64,000 nt of DNA from Mycobacterium xenopi. Lineage in GTDB: Bacteria > Actinomycetota > Actinomycetes > Mycobacteriales > Mycobacteriaceae. The first letter of the stretch is position 1, and the number at the start of each line of letters is the position of its first letter. The position numbers were made by a program, and so were the translations under genes. The stretch is from contig NZ_AP022314.1 in the NCBI RefSeq assembly GCF_009936235.1, positions 4,278,001-4,342,000 on the forward strand, given 5' to 3'. The notes beneath the pieces were generated by a model, which ran no database searches, was not told where the DNA came from, and saw only the letters and a program-made list of their open reading frames with translations. Positions 1 through 10,044 of the stretch are shown piece by piece.

Positions 1-663
1 CTGTTAATTGCACGCACCGATCCCGACGTGCCCAAGCATGCCGGGCTGACCGCTTTCGTGGTCGACATGACCGCACCGGGCATCGACGTGCGTCCACTTC
101 GGCAAATCACCGGTGACGCCGAGTTCAACGAGGTCTACCTCACCGACGTGCGGATAGCCGACCGTGACCGGATCGGGGAAGTCGGCCAGGGCTGGCAGGT
201 AGCGACCACGATGTTGATGAACGAGCGGGTGGCCCTCGGTGGTGCGATGGCGGCTGGCGGCGAACGCCCCGGCGTGCGAATTCTCGACGCCTACCGGGCC
301 GCCGCGCGCCCCGATAAGGCGCGCCGCGATCGAGCAGTGCAGCTCTGGGTCGAAGCCAACGTCGTCGCCCTGACCGCCACCCGGCTCGCTGCTGAGACCG
401 GCCGTGGGCAGCCCGGCCCCATGGGCTCGGTGCTCAAACTCGCTGGTGCCGAACACAATCAGCGGGTCACCGAGTATCTGCTCGACTTGCAGGGGCTGGC
501 GAGCTCTAACGACACCGTTCGCGACTATCTGCGGGCGCGCGCCAACACCATTGAGGGCGGTACCTCGGAGATTATGCGCAACATCCTCGGCGAGCGGGTC
601 TTGGGTCTGCCCGCGGAGGCCCGGGTCGACAAGAACGTCGCGTGGCGAGACGTCCCACGCTAA
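1..663 (+). CDS. acyl-CoA dehydrogenase (FadE), 5'-truncated by the window edge
   Basis: The reading frame is open from base 1 and stops with TAA at 661-663, so the N-terminal domain lies outside the window. About 220 residues are visible. They cover the middle beta-domain (a stretch containing GQGWQVATTMLMNER) and the C-terminal helical domain, ending with the family hallmark IEGGTSEIMRNILGERVLG. These enzymes are FAD-dependent and introduce the alpha-beta double bond into acyl-CoA thioesters. The next gene, also a fadE, starts 36 nt downstream on the same strand. Adjacent fadE pairs in actinobacterial steroid or branched-acid clusters often form mixed oligomers, so a heteromeric enzyme is an inference here. 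The exact substrate cannot be read from the sequence. Confidence 0.9.
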   Translation: MLIARTDPDVPKHAGLTAFVVDMTAPGIDVRPLRQITGDAEFNEVYLTDVRIADRDRIGEVGQGWQVATTMLMNERVALGGAMAAGGERPGVRILDAYRAAARPDKARRDRAVQLWVEANVVALTATRLAAETGRGQPGPMGSVLKLAGAEHNQRVTEYLLDLQGLASSNDTVRDYLRARANTIEGGTSEIMRNILGERVLGLPAEARVDKNVAWRDVPR

Positions 664-985
664 CGGCAGGCAGGCAACGACAGCACTAGACGAGGGACGG
701 TGACGGCGGTGGCGTTCTCCACGGAACAACACGAACTGCGGCGCACTGTGCGCGATTTCCTCGAAAGAAAGTCGCCCGAATCCGAGGTGCGCCGCCTGAT
801 GGACACCCCGACCGGTTTCGACGCTGCGGTCTGGCAGCAGATGGGAGCACAGCTCGGGCTGCCCGGCATTCACATCCCAGAAGAGTTCGGCGGAGTGGGA
901 TTGGGCTACGTCGACTTGTGCATCGCGCTTGAGGAGATGGGCACGCACCTGTTCGGCGGGCCGTTCTTCGCCTCGGCCGTCTTAG

Positions 986-2678
986 CCTGAATCCGTGGAT
1001 GGGTGATTTCGTGTTGCCGTCGACGCGGTTGTTTTGGGATGCGGCCGAGTGTGGCGCGGTGGGGCGTGGGTGATCCGCTGGCCTGTACCAGCTTTCCTTT
1101 GGGTTCCTTGGGTCGGGCCTGGGATGGCGGGGCGGACAGGGCTTGGAAGGTGGGGTCAGGCGGCGCGGGGTTGCGCGATCGGGTAACCGATGACGTTGTG
1201 CCACAGGGCCTTCCATCTGGCTCGCCAATGCCAGTGGGCGGGTAGGTGCAGCATTGGTTTGCGGGCCGGGGCGGCGAAGCGGGCCGGGATGTTGATCAGG
1301 TCGCGGCGCAGGGTAGCCCCGCGGGCCACGGCATGGTGGCCACCGGCGAGGGTGCCGACGGCGCGCAGCAGGTTATGGGCGATCACCGCGCAGGCCAGCC
1401 AGGCGCAGTTGGCCGCGAACAGCCCCGACGGGATGTGTGCCAGTGGGCCGTCGATTAAATCGGCGAAGGTGGTTTCGATGATGGCGTGGCGTCGGTGGGT
1501 GATATCGGCCTGGTCGACCGGCAGCGCGGAGTTGGTGACAAACGGGTGATAGCGCCACACCGGAAACAACGCATCCAGGTGGCGGGCGTCTTGACCCGGC
1601 GCACTACCAGCCGCACGGTCAGTGTTCGGCCGCGGGCCAGGCGCAGGGTGTAGGGGGTTTCGGCGACCTGGGCATCGGAGATCAACGCCCCGGTGTCGGG
1701 GTCTTCGACCGCGCCCGGGTAGTGCACCGGGGTCCAGGCGGCCTCGTCGATGGCGGCGATCGCGGCGTTGATGCGCTTGTTGCGGCTGATCGACAGGGAG
1801 AATTCGGCGCCTCGCTGAATGCAGGTGGTGATCACTTTCTTGGTGCCAAACATTGAGTCGCCGCGCACCAGGATCGGCGCGTCGGGGTTGATCGCTTTCG
1901 CGGTGGTGATCGCCTGCTTGAGCTGGTATGCGGCACCGCGCCCGGAGGCGGCTTTGCCGCTCCGTAGCTGCGCCTCGGCGATCACCGGCGCGGCGGTCGC
2001 CGTGGAGATGGTGGTGATCTGTGGGGACAGGCCCAGCCGCAGCAGCGCGCGGCTGGCGATCTTGGCATGACCGAAGGAGGCGCCCTGCTTGGCGTGGCCG
2101 TAGACCGGGCGCAGCAGCGAGTCGATGTCCAAAAACATCCGCTCGTCGGCGCCAGCCAGCAGCGGGGTGCGCGCCGCCAGTGCGATCAGATGCTCGCGGG
2201 CCACTGCGGCGAGTTGTTTGGTATGCCCGAAGGTGAACTCGCGCAAAAAGATCCCCAACGTCGATGGGGCATATACCTCGTTGAACACCCGGGGTGTGCC
2301 GCCGGCGCGCAGCACATTGGCATCATCGATGCTGTCCGCGCCGCACATCATCCCGGCGACGATCGAGGTCAGCTTGCCAGCCGGGTTGACCGCGCCGGAC
2401 TTCACCCGAGTCGACGGCAGATCCACGCGCTCGTTGATCAATTCCGAAAGACCGGTCTGCTCAGCCAGTTCCAGCACTGGCACCAACCCGGCCGCCGACA
2501 GCAGATTCTGCTCGTCAAACACCGCCGATCCGGTGGTGAACGTATACGATGAGTGCATCGAAAGTGCCTTCCCGGACTATGGACAAATGCGGCCTCAGCA
2601 CTCGTATTGTCCCAGTTCAGAAGGCATTTTCGCTGTTCACACGCCGATCAAATCACCGGAACCATCCACGGATTTAGG
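986..2678. mobile_element. IS1380-family-like insertion sequence, 1,693 bp
   Basis: The element is bounded by inverted ends (left CCTGAATCCGTGGATGG, right end complementary to CCTAAATCCGTGGATGG, one mismatch). It is flanked by a perfect 5-bp direct repeat CTTAG at 981-985 and 2679-2683, and IS1380-type elements make 4-5 bp duplications. It carries one transposase gene on the minus strand, opposite to the fadE it disrupts. Removing the element and one CTTAG restores the fadE frame exactly, which fixes the boundaries to the base. The near-perfect ends and duplication suggest a recent insertion. Confidence 0.9.
1156..2558 (-). pseudogene. IS1380-family transposase, frameshifted
   Basis: The first frame (from 2558) encodes about 320 recognisable residues of a DDE transposase of the IS1380 type: it contains ERMFLDIDSLLRPVYGHAKQ and later ILVRGDSMFGTKKVI. 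The frame leaves the family sequence near 1603. From there the next frame continues with QDARHLDALFPVWRYHPFV and runs to the stop at 1156, ending RWKALWHNVIGYP. A single missing base around 1601-1606 explains the break. The element is therefore probably not autonomous as sequenced, although a sequencing error is an equally simple explanation because other one-base breaks occur in this window. The split is placed by eye and could be a few codons off. Confidence 0.85.
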
Positions 2679-3510
2679 CTTAGGGGCCGAAGTTGTGTTG
2701 CGGTCGGGCGACCGTGCGGCAATGGCCGACTTCTTGCCAAAGATCGCGACCGGCGAAGCCATCGCTACCGTCGCCTTTCCTAACGGTGACGATCCGTTCG
2801 CAGACATCCAGCTGACGGCGGCACCCACCGCTGACGGTCACATCGTTTCCGGGACTGCCGGATTCGTTCTCGACGCCGCAGTGGCCGACATCATCTACGT
2901 GTTCGCCCGCAGCGCAGGCGAACTCGAGCTCTTGGCCGTGAGCACCGATGCCACCGGTGTGGTGATCACCCCGGCACCGACCATGGACGCGACTCGCAAG
3001 CACGCCACCGTCAGCTTCGACGCGGCGGAGGCGCGGATCATCCGCACCGAGCGTGGCGCGGCGCAGGTCTACCGCGACGTCGTCAACCTGGCGTGTGTCG
3101 CCTTGGCCAACGAGGGCGTTGGTGGTGCAAAGGCAGTGCTCAACGCGTCGGTTACCTACGCCAAGACGAGATACCAGTTCGGCCGACCCATCGGTTCGTT
3201 CCAAGCGATCAAACACAAGTGCGCCGACATGTTGGTGGCGGTTGAACTCGCCAGGTCGGTGGCCTACCACGCCGCCGCGGTCGCCGACGAGAAACCCGGC
3301 GACTTCGGCGTCGAGGCCGCGATGGCCAAAGCCTATGTCGGTGACGTCTATGTCCGCGCGGCCGCTGACAACATTCAGATCCACGGCGGGGTGGGTTTTA
3401 CCTGGGAGCACCCCGCACACCTGTATCTCAAGCGGGCCAAGTGCGCACAGCTGATGTTCGGTGATCCAGTCCACTACCGCCACGCCCTTGCCGACACGCT
3501 CGGTCTATAG

Positions 3511-3936
3511 GCGCCGCCTCGCTGAAGTCGTAAGGGCTGCCTTGGCCGACGGCTGGTTCGGCCTTATCGAAATATGGACCGACTCTGCTCATCGATTGCT
3601 AGGTCACCGACGACCTTTCGGAACAGTGTGGTGAAACTCATGGCGGTGTAAAGAGGTCCGGGATTCGGGCTGTTCGGAGATCAGAAGATGGTGGCGCCAT
3701 TCTCGGCAGTTCGCAACGGGCAATCGTCGCGAAGCTGCGGCTGCTCATCATTATTTGCGTCGCTAACCTTGGCCGACGGCACCGCGGTTGGACTGGATGC
3801 GAAATGAAACCGCTTGGCTGACAGGCGGAATTTTCTCAGCGCAGAGTACCTCAAAGACGCGAATACGCGACCACTGACCATCCGGACCACGTGTGCGATG
3901 ACCTCAGTCACGCCCCCTATCTTCTCGATGTAGGCG
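3511..3936. other. intergenic gap between convergent fadE and thiolase genes
   Basis: No convincing gene is visible in these 426 bases. A 138-residue open frame crosses the region on the minus strand, but it has no family features and overlaps the thiolase gene antisense. A small stem (GGCCGA at 3544-3549 pairing with TCGGCC at 3558-3563, 8-nt loop) lies 33 nt after the fadE stop and could help terminate transcription, though it has no T-tract. Confidence 0.4.
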
Positions 3937-5403
3937 CTACGCGAGCGTTGCGGTGCCATCGCCGTGAACGGCAACCTTGGCTCCCGCGATGTCGTCACGC
4001 ACGCTTGCCTGCGCATCGGCTGCGGCGGTGAGCACCGCCAGCGTGCGCACATCATCGGGAGTGCGCACGGCGACGAATGTTCTCTCGGGACGCCCATCGC
4101 GGCTGAACGGCGTAGTCCAGGTTTCGATGGTGCCGGTGCCCTCCCATTGCTCGAAGGCCTTGCGGGTCGGCTCCTGGTTGACCTCCGATTGCACGTCTTC
4201 CCAGCGGAATCCGGTGTCCGGCGGGTTGGTGCCGTAGACGCCGATGCTGTGCTTGGTGAGGTAGCCGCCGTTTGCGGTGATCAGCCCGAAACTGCCGGGG
4301 TTCTCGATGAGCAAGCCGGTCATGGTGGCGATGGAGTGGGTGACATAGTTGTTCCACGGCCCCCCGGCGAAGGTCATTCCGCCGGTCACCGTCAGCGGAC
4401 GTGTCGAATTGCCGATCGGAAGGCCGAGTTCGGTCGCGGCGATTTGAACCGCGGACGGAAAGCACGAGTAGATGTCGACGAACCTAATATCCCCGACCGC
4501 CAACCCGGCGAGCTCAAGGACGCGTCGACCCGCGATCCGGATCGCCGGGGACTGATGGTAGTCGAGGCGCTCGCTGAGCGCGTAGGTGTCGTGCGAGTCG
4601 GTCCCGGCATGAGGGAAAATCCACCGATCCGGCGGAACCTTGAGCCGCGCAGCCGCTTCGGCAGAAGCCAGGATGATGGCCGCACTCTGGTCGACCATGT
4701 TGTTGGAATTCATCAGCTTGGTGTAGGGCCAGCTGATCATCCGGTTCGCCGGCCCGGGCTGCCAAATCTTTTCTGCTGGGACAGCTTTCGGGCTCCAGGC
4801 ATTCGGGTTGCCTTCAGCGACCGCACTGAACTGCGACCATAACTCACCGATCCGGCGCCGGTGCCGGTCCGGCGATTCGCCGGCGGCGATCCGCAACGCC
4901 TGCTCGAACATCGGGTACACATGCGCCGGCTGGATCAGTTCGATGCGCAGTTCGGCCGGACCCGCCAGCGGCACGTCGTCGCCGCCCTCGGCGATCGCCA
5001 CCGAGTCGTCCTGCTGTGGCCACTGCGGCTTGCTACCGGCGACACGCAACCGCATCCGGGTGCGCCAACACTCAGCGCCGGCGATGAGCACGACGTCGGC
5101 CCGCCCGCGCTGCACATCCAGGCAGGCCTGATTTAGCAGGACCTGAGGTACGTTGCCGCCCACCCCGCTGTAGCGGGTCGAGAAGTTCCTGGCCCCGATC
5201 TGCTGCCCGAGCAACAGTCCTGGATCGCGATAGCGCCAGGACAGTATATTCACGACCCGAATCGAATCGACCGCTTCCAGAACCCTGGCATTGCCGGCTT
5301 GCCGGGCGGCTAGTGTCATCAACCCGACCGGGTCGACGTCGCCGTCGCGCTGGTTGACCTGTCCGGCGCCGATGAGCACCGCAGTTCTGGAATCCACGGG
5401 CAT
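3937..5403 (-). CDS. thiolase-superfamily protein (acetyl-CoA acetyltransferase-like)
   Basis: This 488-residue protein starts with the thiolase-like MPVDSRTAVLIGAGQ and contains a non-decarboxylating thiolase N-domain, with C-terminal signatures VDIYSCFPSAVQIAA and GGMTFAGGPWNNYVTHS. It resembles the long thiolase-like proteins of mycobacteria (similar in size to Rv1867, from memory) rather than classical FadA. The usual N-terminal nucleophile context is not obvious, so thiolysis is inferred rather than proven. The ATG at 5403 has a good GAGG ribosome site about 8 nt upstream. The gene begins 10 nt after the CoA-transferase stop and is the last gene of the minus-strand catabolic operon, consistent with a terminal chain-shortening step. 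Confidence 0.82.
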   Translation of the reverse strand: MPVDSRTAVLIGAGQVNQRDGDVDPVGLMTLAARQAGNARVLEAVDSIRVVNILSWRYRDPGLLLGQQIGARNFSTRYSGVGGNVPQVLLNQACLDVQRGRADVVLIAGAECWRTRMRLRVAGSKPQWPQQDDSVAIAEGGDDVPLAGPAELRIELIQPAHVYPMFEQALRIAAGESPDRHRRRIGELWSQFSAVAEGNPNAWSPKAVPAEKIWQPGPANRMISWPYTKLMNSNNMVDQSAAIILASAEAAARLKVPPDRWIFPHAGTDSHDTYALSERLDYHQSPAIRIAGRRVLELAGLAVGDIRFVDIYSCFPSAVQIAATELGLPIGNSTRPLTVTGGMTFAGGPWNNYVTHSIATMTGLLIENPGSFGLITANGGYLTKHSIGVYGTNPPDTGFRWEDVQSEVNQEPTRKAFEQWEGTGTIETWTTPFSRDGRPERTFVAVRTPDDVRTLAVLTAAADAQASVRDDIAGAKVAVHGDGTATLA

Positions 5404-5413
5404 GAGTTACACC

Positions 5414-7816
5414 TCATGTTTGCGCGAACAGCACACCGGCGTTGATCAGGCGGTCAATCTCGGCGTCATCCAGGCCGATCAGCTTTTGGCAGATCTCGCG
5501 GGTGTGCTCTCCCAGCATCGGCGCAGGCCGCAACTCGGCAGCCGGAATGTTGCGGTACGGCGCGGGCCAGGACTCGGTGGGCAGCGGGCCTTCGAACAGC
5601 GGATGCACCATGGCCGAGAACAACTTTCGATGCTGAACTTGGGGATCGACAAGCACATCGCTGGCTCGATTCATCGGACCCGCCGGCACACCGGCCTGCT
5701 GCAGCAGCTTGGTCACCGTCTTGTTGTCGAGGGTGCGGGTCCATCGCGTTATCTCGGCCGAGACATCACAGCTGTTCCGGTCCAGGGCGGACCGGCCGAT
5801 CACCGCCGCCAATGCCCGCCAATCGCGGTCGTCGCGTATGCCGATCACACACCACTCGTCGTTCCCGGCGCAGGGAAATACCCCGTGCCAGCTCGGGTTG
5901 TCGCGCACCGGCAGGCCCGCCGCGCGCGCTTGATGGCTGACGTAGGTCACGTCGAGTTGGTTGACCGCCACCTCGGCCTGCGAGATGTGCACGTGCGCGC
6001 CGCGCCCAGTATGGTGCCTGCGGACCAACGCTGCCAGCGCCGCGATCGCGCTGACTCGCGCGGCGACGTGATCGGGAAAGACGGTGACGGCATCCATAAA
6101 TGACGGCCGGCCATCGTCGACATCATCGGAGGTCCACAGCCGAGTGATACCGGTTGCCGCACGCACCAACGGGCCGTACCCCAACTGGACGCTCCATGGA
6201 CCCTGGTCGCCGAATGCGCTGCTTTCGACTAGGACAATGCCCGGATTGAGCGATCGCAGCCTCTGATACGGAAAGCCCAGGCCGGCAAGTGTTCCGGGCT
6301 TGAAGTTCGCGGACACCATGTCGGCGTCGGCCACCAGACGAGCGAAAATGTCGGCGCCCTCGGGCTGCCGCAAATCTAGGCCCAGCCCGTACTTGTTGCG
6401 ATTCGTCCAAGCAATGGCCTCGCTCATCGGTTGACCCGCGCGGGTCTGGCGCAGTCCGTCGGGAAATTGCGCACTCTCGACCTTGATGACCTCGGCGCCC
6501 ATGTCGGCGAAAAGCCGGCCGACCTCCCCGCCTGCGACGATTATGCCCAGGTCCAAGATGCGGATCCCATCGAACGGCCGGCGCACAGACTCACCGTCGG
6601 CTCGTGGCGCCGTGTCCCGGCTGTGCCATTCGGGACGGTGCTGTCCGGCGACCGGTGCGGGATGGCGCAGACCCGCCCGGCGGCCATCGACGACAAACGG
6701 ACCGACTGGAACAGTGAGGTGATGAGCGGAGGGCAACTCCAATCCAGTCAGCGCACCGACTGCACGGAAGTGATCGGAAGACAGCACTTCCGAACAGCTC
6801 AACACCGGGGCAATCGGGACTCCGTAGGCTCTCCCGGCCGCGACCAGGTCGTCCATCGGCTGGTCGGCGAATAGCGCCGCGGTGAGCGCACCGATCTCCT
6901 GACTCGCCAAGAACCGGGCTCCCACTGTGTCGTACTTGGGATCTTGAAACTGCACCGGCTCGCCCAGCCACGCCCTCATGCCGCGCCACTGCCGCGGCGA
7001 CATCACGCAGGTCCGCACATAGCCGTCCTTGCAAGCGAATATCGGATAGACGTCCTGATGCCGCGGACGGCCGCGCCACGCACCGGAACTTCGCTGCGCC
7101 AAAGCGCCTTGCCCCATCGCGCCGAAGGGCGGATCGAGCGCCTGTAGGACAGCCTCGAATCGCGAGAAGTCGATGTAATCGCCTCTGCCGCAACGCAGCC
7201 GGTGATAATAGGCCGTCAGCGCTGCCCAGGCTGCCTGCACTGCCGCGGTCGCCGACGCGATTCCATCCGGCGGCAGCACCGGCATTCCAGTGGGCGGCCC
7301 CGACCGCGACAGCGCGGTCGACAGCGCATACATCACCGGATCGGTGGCCTGCCAGGACGCGTGCGGGCCGTCGGCGCCGAAATCAGTGACGTGCATCGCG
7401 ACCAGCCGCTCAAACCGGTCGGCCAGTCTTGGGCAGGACGTGCCGAACGCTCTTGCCAAACCCGGAATTCCGCTGTCAACGACGATGTCTGCGCCGGCGA
7501 CCAACTCAAGAAACCGGCGCCGGTCTGCGTCGGCGTCGGGGTTGAGCACCGCGCTGCGCTTGTTCGCGTTATGCAGCGCGAATCCGATACTGAAGCCGGC
7601 CACCGCGGGCAGCGCCACGCGGCTCGGGCTACCGCCCGGAGGTTCGATCTTGAGGACGTCGGCGCCGAGGTCGGCGAGGATCCGGCTGATCGCGTCGGCT
7701 TCACCACTGGCAAGGTCGAGCACCCGGACGTCGACGAGCGGCAGCGGATCGTGCGTCGTCATCGTTGCGTCGCCGCCACAACCTGACGCGCCGCCTTCGG
7801 CGCATGCTTCCGTCAT
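5414..7816 (-). CDS. two-domain CaiB/BaiF (class III) CoA-transferase, fused
   Basis: About 800 residues hold two consecutive class III CoA-transferase units. The first begins near residue 25 (DVRVLDLASGEADAISRILADLGADVLKIEPPGG-like opening). The second begins near residue 412 (GIRILDLGIIVAGGEVGRLF, then GAEVIKVE). Single-unit enzymes of this family are about 400 residues and act as interlocked dimers, so the fusion likely makes a pseudo-dimer that moves CoA between carboxylic acids. An ATG at 7816 overlaps the upstream thioesterase stop as ATGA, matching the coupling of the other genes in this operon, and is preferred over the ATG at 7762. The frame stays open far upstream to 8128, but that part is antisense to nothing known and overlaps the thioesterase. 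Confidence 0.88.
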   Translation of the reverse strand: MTEACAEGGASGCGGDATMTTHDPLPLVDVRVLDLASGEADAISRILADLGADVLKIEPPGGSPSRVALPAVAGFSIGFALHNANKRSAVLNPDADADRRRFLELVAGADIVVDSGIPGLARAFGTSCPRLADRFERLVAMHVTDFGADGPHASWQATDPVMYALSTALSRSGPPTGMPVLPPDGIASATAAVQAAWAALTAYYHRLRCGRGDYIDFSRFEAVLQALDPPFGAMGQGALAQRSSGAWRGRPRHQDVYPIFACKDGYVRTCVMSPRQWRGMRAWLGEPVQFQDPKYDTVGARFLASQEIGALTAALFADQPMDDLVAAGRAYGVPIAPVLSCSEVLSSDHFRAVGALTGLELPSAHHLTVPVGPFVVDGRRAGLRHPAPVAGQHRPEWHSRDTAPRADGESVRRPFDGIRILDLGIIVAGGEVGRLFADMGAEVIKVESAQFPDGLRQTRAGQPMSEAIAWTNRNKYGLGLDLRQPEGADIFARLVADADMVSANFKPGTLAGLGFPYQRLRSLNPGIVLVESSAFGDQGPWSVQLGYGPLVRAATGITRLWTSDDVDDGRPSFMDAVTVFPDHVAARVSAIAALAALVRRHHTGRGAHVHISQAEVAVNQLDVTYVSHQARAAGLPVRDNPSWHGVFPCAGNDEWCVIGIRDDRDWRALAAVIGRSALDRNSCDVSAEITRWTRTLDNKTVTKLLQQAGVPAGPMNRASDVLVDPQVQHRKLFSAMVHPLFEGPLPTESWPAPYRNIPAAELRPAPMLGEHTREICQKLIGLDDAEIDRLINAGVLFAQT

Positions 7817-8399
7817 CGACCGGCCGCCAGCAGCATTGACGAGCAGACTCCGACCGCGACAAGCTCGTTGCCCGACCACACGCTGATGTTGACCGCGGCC
7901 AAGCCGGCGCTGATGCGGTCCAGCCTTCCAATGCCGACCAGCTCGGGGCCAGCAACCTGGCCGACGAAACGCAGCGATAGGTCGGGGTTGGGATGTGGAA
8001 TCCATCGGCCAGCGCAGGCGGTGGCCACCGGCGGGCCGACGCACATGTCGGCGGCCAGACAGGCTGATTCGGCACCGGCACCCGAATCCGTCCATGGCAG
8101 CCGCAGTCCGGTTGCGACCCATGAGCAACCGGATCCCAGCACTCGCGGGCGCAGTGTGGACAGGATCGGAATCTCGACACCGTCGGGCGCCTGCCAGTCC
8201 GCACCGCTGTCATAGTCATCGAGCGGTGGCTTCTTGGAGGCCGTGGGCTGGTCGATGGGGCGCAGTGCGGCGGAGTCGGTAAGCCCAATGGTCGCTCGAG
8301 CTGATAGCCGACCTTCGCCGTCGCGGATGTCGATACTGACTGTGGTGAGCGAACGTCCGGCTCGCAGGATTGTCGCCTTTGCGAAGTTGCGTCCAGGGG

Positions 8400-9801
8400 C
8401 GTGGTGTATGAGCCGGTAGGGCCGGTGGGCGTGTCGTAGCGCGGTAGAGGGCGGTCATCGCGTGATCCTTCGAACGATCAGCAAAGTCAACCGAAGGAGA
8501 GCAACGCGATGACCTCACCACACCTTATCGACGCCGAGCAGCTGTTGGCCGACCAACTCGCCGAGGCCAGCCCGGACTTGCTGCGAGGGCTGCTGTCGGT
8601 GTTCATCCACGCCTTGATGGGCGCGGAAGCCGACGCCATCTGCGGGGCCGGCTACCGCCAGCGCAGCGATGAGCGGTCCAACAGCCGCAACGGCTACCGG
8701 CATCGTGATTTCGACACCCGCGCCGGCACCATCGATGTGGCCATTCCCAAGCTGCGTCAGGGCAGCTATTTCCCGGACTGGCTATTGGAGCGACGCAAAC
8801 GCGCCGAGCGTGCCCTGACCAGCGTGGTGGCCACCTGCTATCTGCTGGGAGTGTCCACCCGGCGGATGGAACGCCTCGTTGAAACACTGGGTGTGACGAG
8901 GCTTTCCAAGTCGCAGGTGTCGATCATGGCCAAAGAACTCGATGAGCAGGTTGAGGCGTTTCGCACCCGCCCGCTTGACGCCGGCCCGTACACGTTCGTC
9001 GCCGCTGATGCCCTGGTGCTCAAAGTCCGCGAGGCGGGCCGCGTCGTGGGCGTGCACACCCTGATTGCCACCGGCGTCAACGCCGAGGGCTACCGCGAGA
9101 TCCTGGGTGTGCAGGTCAGCTCGGCCGAGGACGGGGCAGGCTGGCTGGCGTTCTTCCGCGACCTGGTGGCCCGCGGCCTGTCCGGGGTGGCGCTGGTCAC
9201 CAGCGACGCCCACCCCGGCCTGGTCGCCGCGATCGGGGCCACCTTGCCCGGAGCGGCCTGGCAGCGCTGCCGCACCCATTACGCGAACAACCTGATGGCG
9301 GCCACCCCGAAGTCCTCCTGGCCGTGGGTGCGCACTCTGCTGCACTCGGTCTTCGACCAGCCCGACGCCGAATCGGTTGTTGCCCAATACGATCGAGTCC
9401 TCGACGCATTGTCGGACAAGCTCCCCAAAGTGGCCGAACACCTCGACGCAGCCCGCCCGGATCTGTTGGCGTTCACCGCTTTTCCCAAACAGATCTGGCG
9501 CCAAATCTGGAGCAACAATCCCCAGGAACGGCTCAACAAAGAAATCAGGCGCAGGACCGACGTCGTGGGCATCTTCCCCGACCGGGCCTCGATCATCCGC
9601 CTCGTCGGTGCCGTGCTGGCCGAACAACACGACGAATGGATCGAAGGACGACGCTACCTGGGCCTTGACGTGCTCACCCGCGCCCGCACAGCACTGACCA
9701 GCACCGACGAGCCCGCCGGACAGCAAACCAACACCACCCCAGCCCTGACCGCCTAGACTGCCACCCGAAGGGTCACGCGATCGAACGAACTCTTACACCA
9801 C
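8400..9801. mobile_element. IS256-family element resembling IS1081, about 1.4 kb
   Basis: The ends are imperfect inverted repeats (left CGTGGTGTATGAG, right end complementary to a run containing GTGGTGTAAGAG). The flanks GTCCAGGGG (8391-8399) and GTCACTGGG (9802-9810) form a 9-bp direct repeat with three central mismatches. IS256 elements make 8-9 bp duplications, and removing the element with one 9-mer restores the thioesterase frame, so these boundaries are probably right despite the mismatches. The transposase inside is 415 residues, the length of the IS1081 transposase, and is very similar to it from memory. Confidence 0.82.
8509..9756 (+). CDS. IS256-family (IS1081-like) transposase
   Basis: The 415-residue protein begins MTSPHLIDAEQLLADQLAEA and has the IS256/mutator architecture. 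An N-terminal region with GYRHRDFDTRAGTIDVAIPK is followed by the DDE catalytic domain, with FVAADALVLKV (first Asp), TSDAHPGLVAAIGATLPGA (second Asp) and the C-terminal NNPQERLNKEIRRRTDVVG (Glu). No frame break is seen, so the element looks intact. A strong ribosome site (CGAAGGAG) lies about 9 nt before the ATG. The gene reads against the operon it interrupts. Confidence 0.95.
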   Translation: MTSPHLIDAEQLLADQLAEASPDLLRGLLSVFIHALMGAEADAICGAGYRQRSDERSNSRNGYRHRDFDTRAGTIDVAIPKLRQGSYFPDWLLERRKRAERALTSVVATCYLLGVSTRRMERLVETLGVTRLSKSQVSIMAKELDEQVEAFRTRPLDAGPYTFVAADALVLKVREAGRVVGVHTLIATGVNAEGYREILGVQVSSAEDGAGWLAFFRDLVARGLSGVALVTSDAHPGLVAAIGATLPGAAWQRCRTHYANNLMAATPKSSWPWVRTLLHSVFDQPDAESVVAQYDRVLDALSDKLPKVAEHLDAARPDLLAFTAFPKQIWRQIWSNNPQERLNKEIRRRTDVVGIFPDRASIIRLVGAVLAEQHDEWIEGRRYLGLDVLTRARTALTSTDEPAGQQTNTTPALTA

Positions 9802-10044
9802 GTCACTGGGCTTGGCCCTTTGCGAGAGCGGTGCCGGCTGGCAGACCACGTAGGAACCGTATATCCAGCGACGCGGGCATCCGCCCGGAAACCGCATGGC
9901 GCGCCGTTTGCAGAGCGGCGGCCGCGACCGCACCACCGAAGGCCCCGCCGAAGGCGCCGTGCAGGTGACGCCCAAGCCCAAACGACAGCCCATCACCGTC
10001 GGCCCGGCAATCAAGTACGGCGTCGATGGAGGTCACCACGTCGC

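Larger units (their letters stand above)
700..3510 (+). pseudogene. second acyl-CoA dehydrogenase (FadE), interrupted by an IS1380-like element
   Basis: The gene starts with GTG at 700 and encodes an N-terminal FadE domain (FSTEQHELRRTVRDFLER; later LGLPGIHIPEEFGGVG) until the insertion at 985/986. The frame resumes at 2684 and ends with TAG at 3508-3510. Its C-terminal part carries YAKTRYQFGRPIGSFQAIKH and IQIHGGVGFTWEHPAHLYLK, typical of the flavin and active-site half of the family. Joining 700-985 to 2684-3510 removes the element plus one CTTAG copy and gives an uninterrupted 370-codon frame, the normal length for this family. The interrupted gene cannot make full-length protein. It would have been the partner of the FadE just upstream, so any heteromeric complex is lost in this strain unless a paralogue substitutes. 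Confidence 0.93.

Noticed and set aside
4..948. Long open frames antisense to fadE and many other genes
   Set aside because: These are shadows expected in high-GC DNA. They mirror conserved sense codons and have no independent signals.
3681..4097. 138-codon minus-strand frame as a gene
   Set aside because: It overlaps the thiolase gene in another frame, has no ribosome site and shows no family motif.
7817..8128. N-terminal extension of the CoA-transferase to 904 residues
   Set aside because: The extra sequence is Arg-rich, without family similarity, and overlaps the thioesterase coding sequence; the ATGA overlap at 7816 explains the start.
8430..8508. Second set of inverted termini nearer the IS256 transposase as true element ends
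   Set aside because: TCGCGTGATCCTTCG does recur in inverted form near 9765-9782, but using it as the end would leave unexplained bases and would not restore the thioesterase frame.
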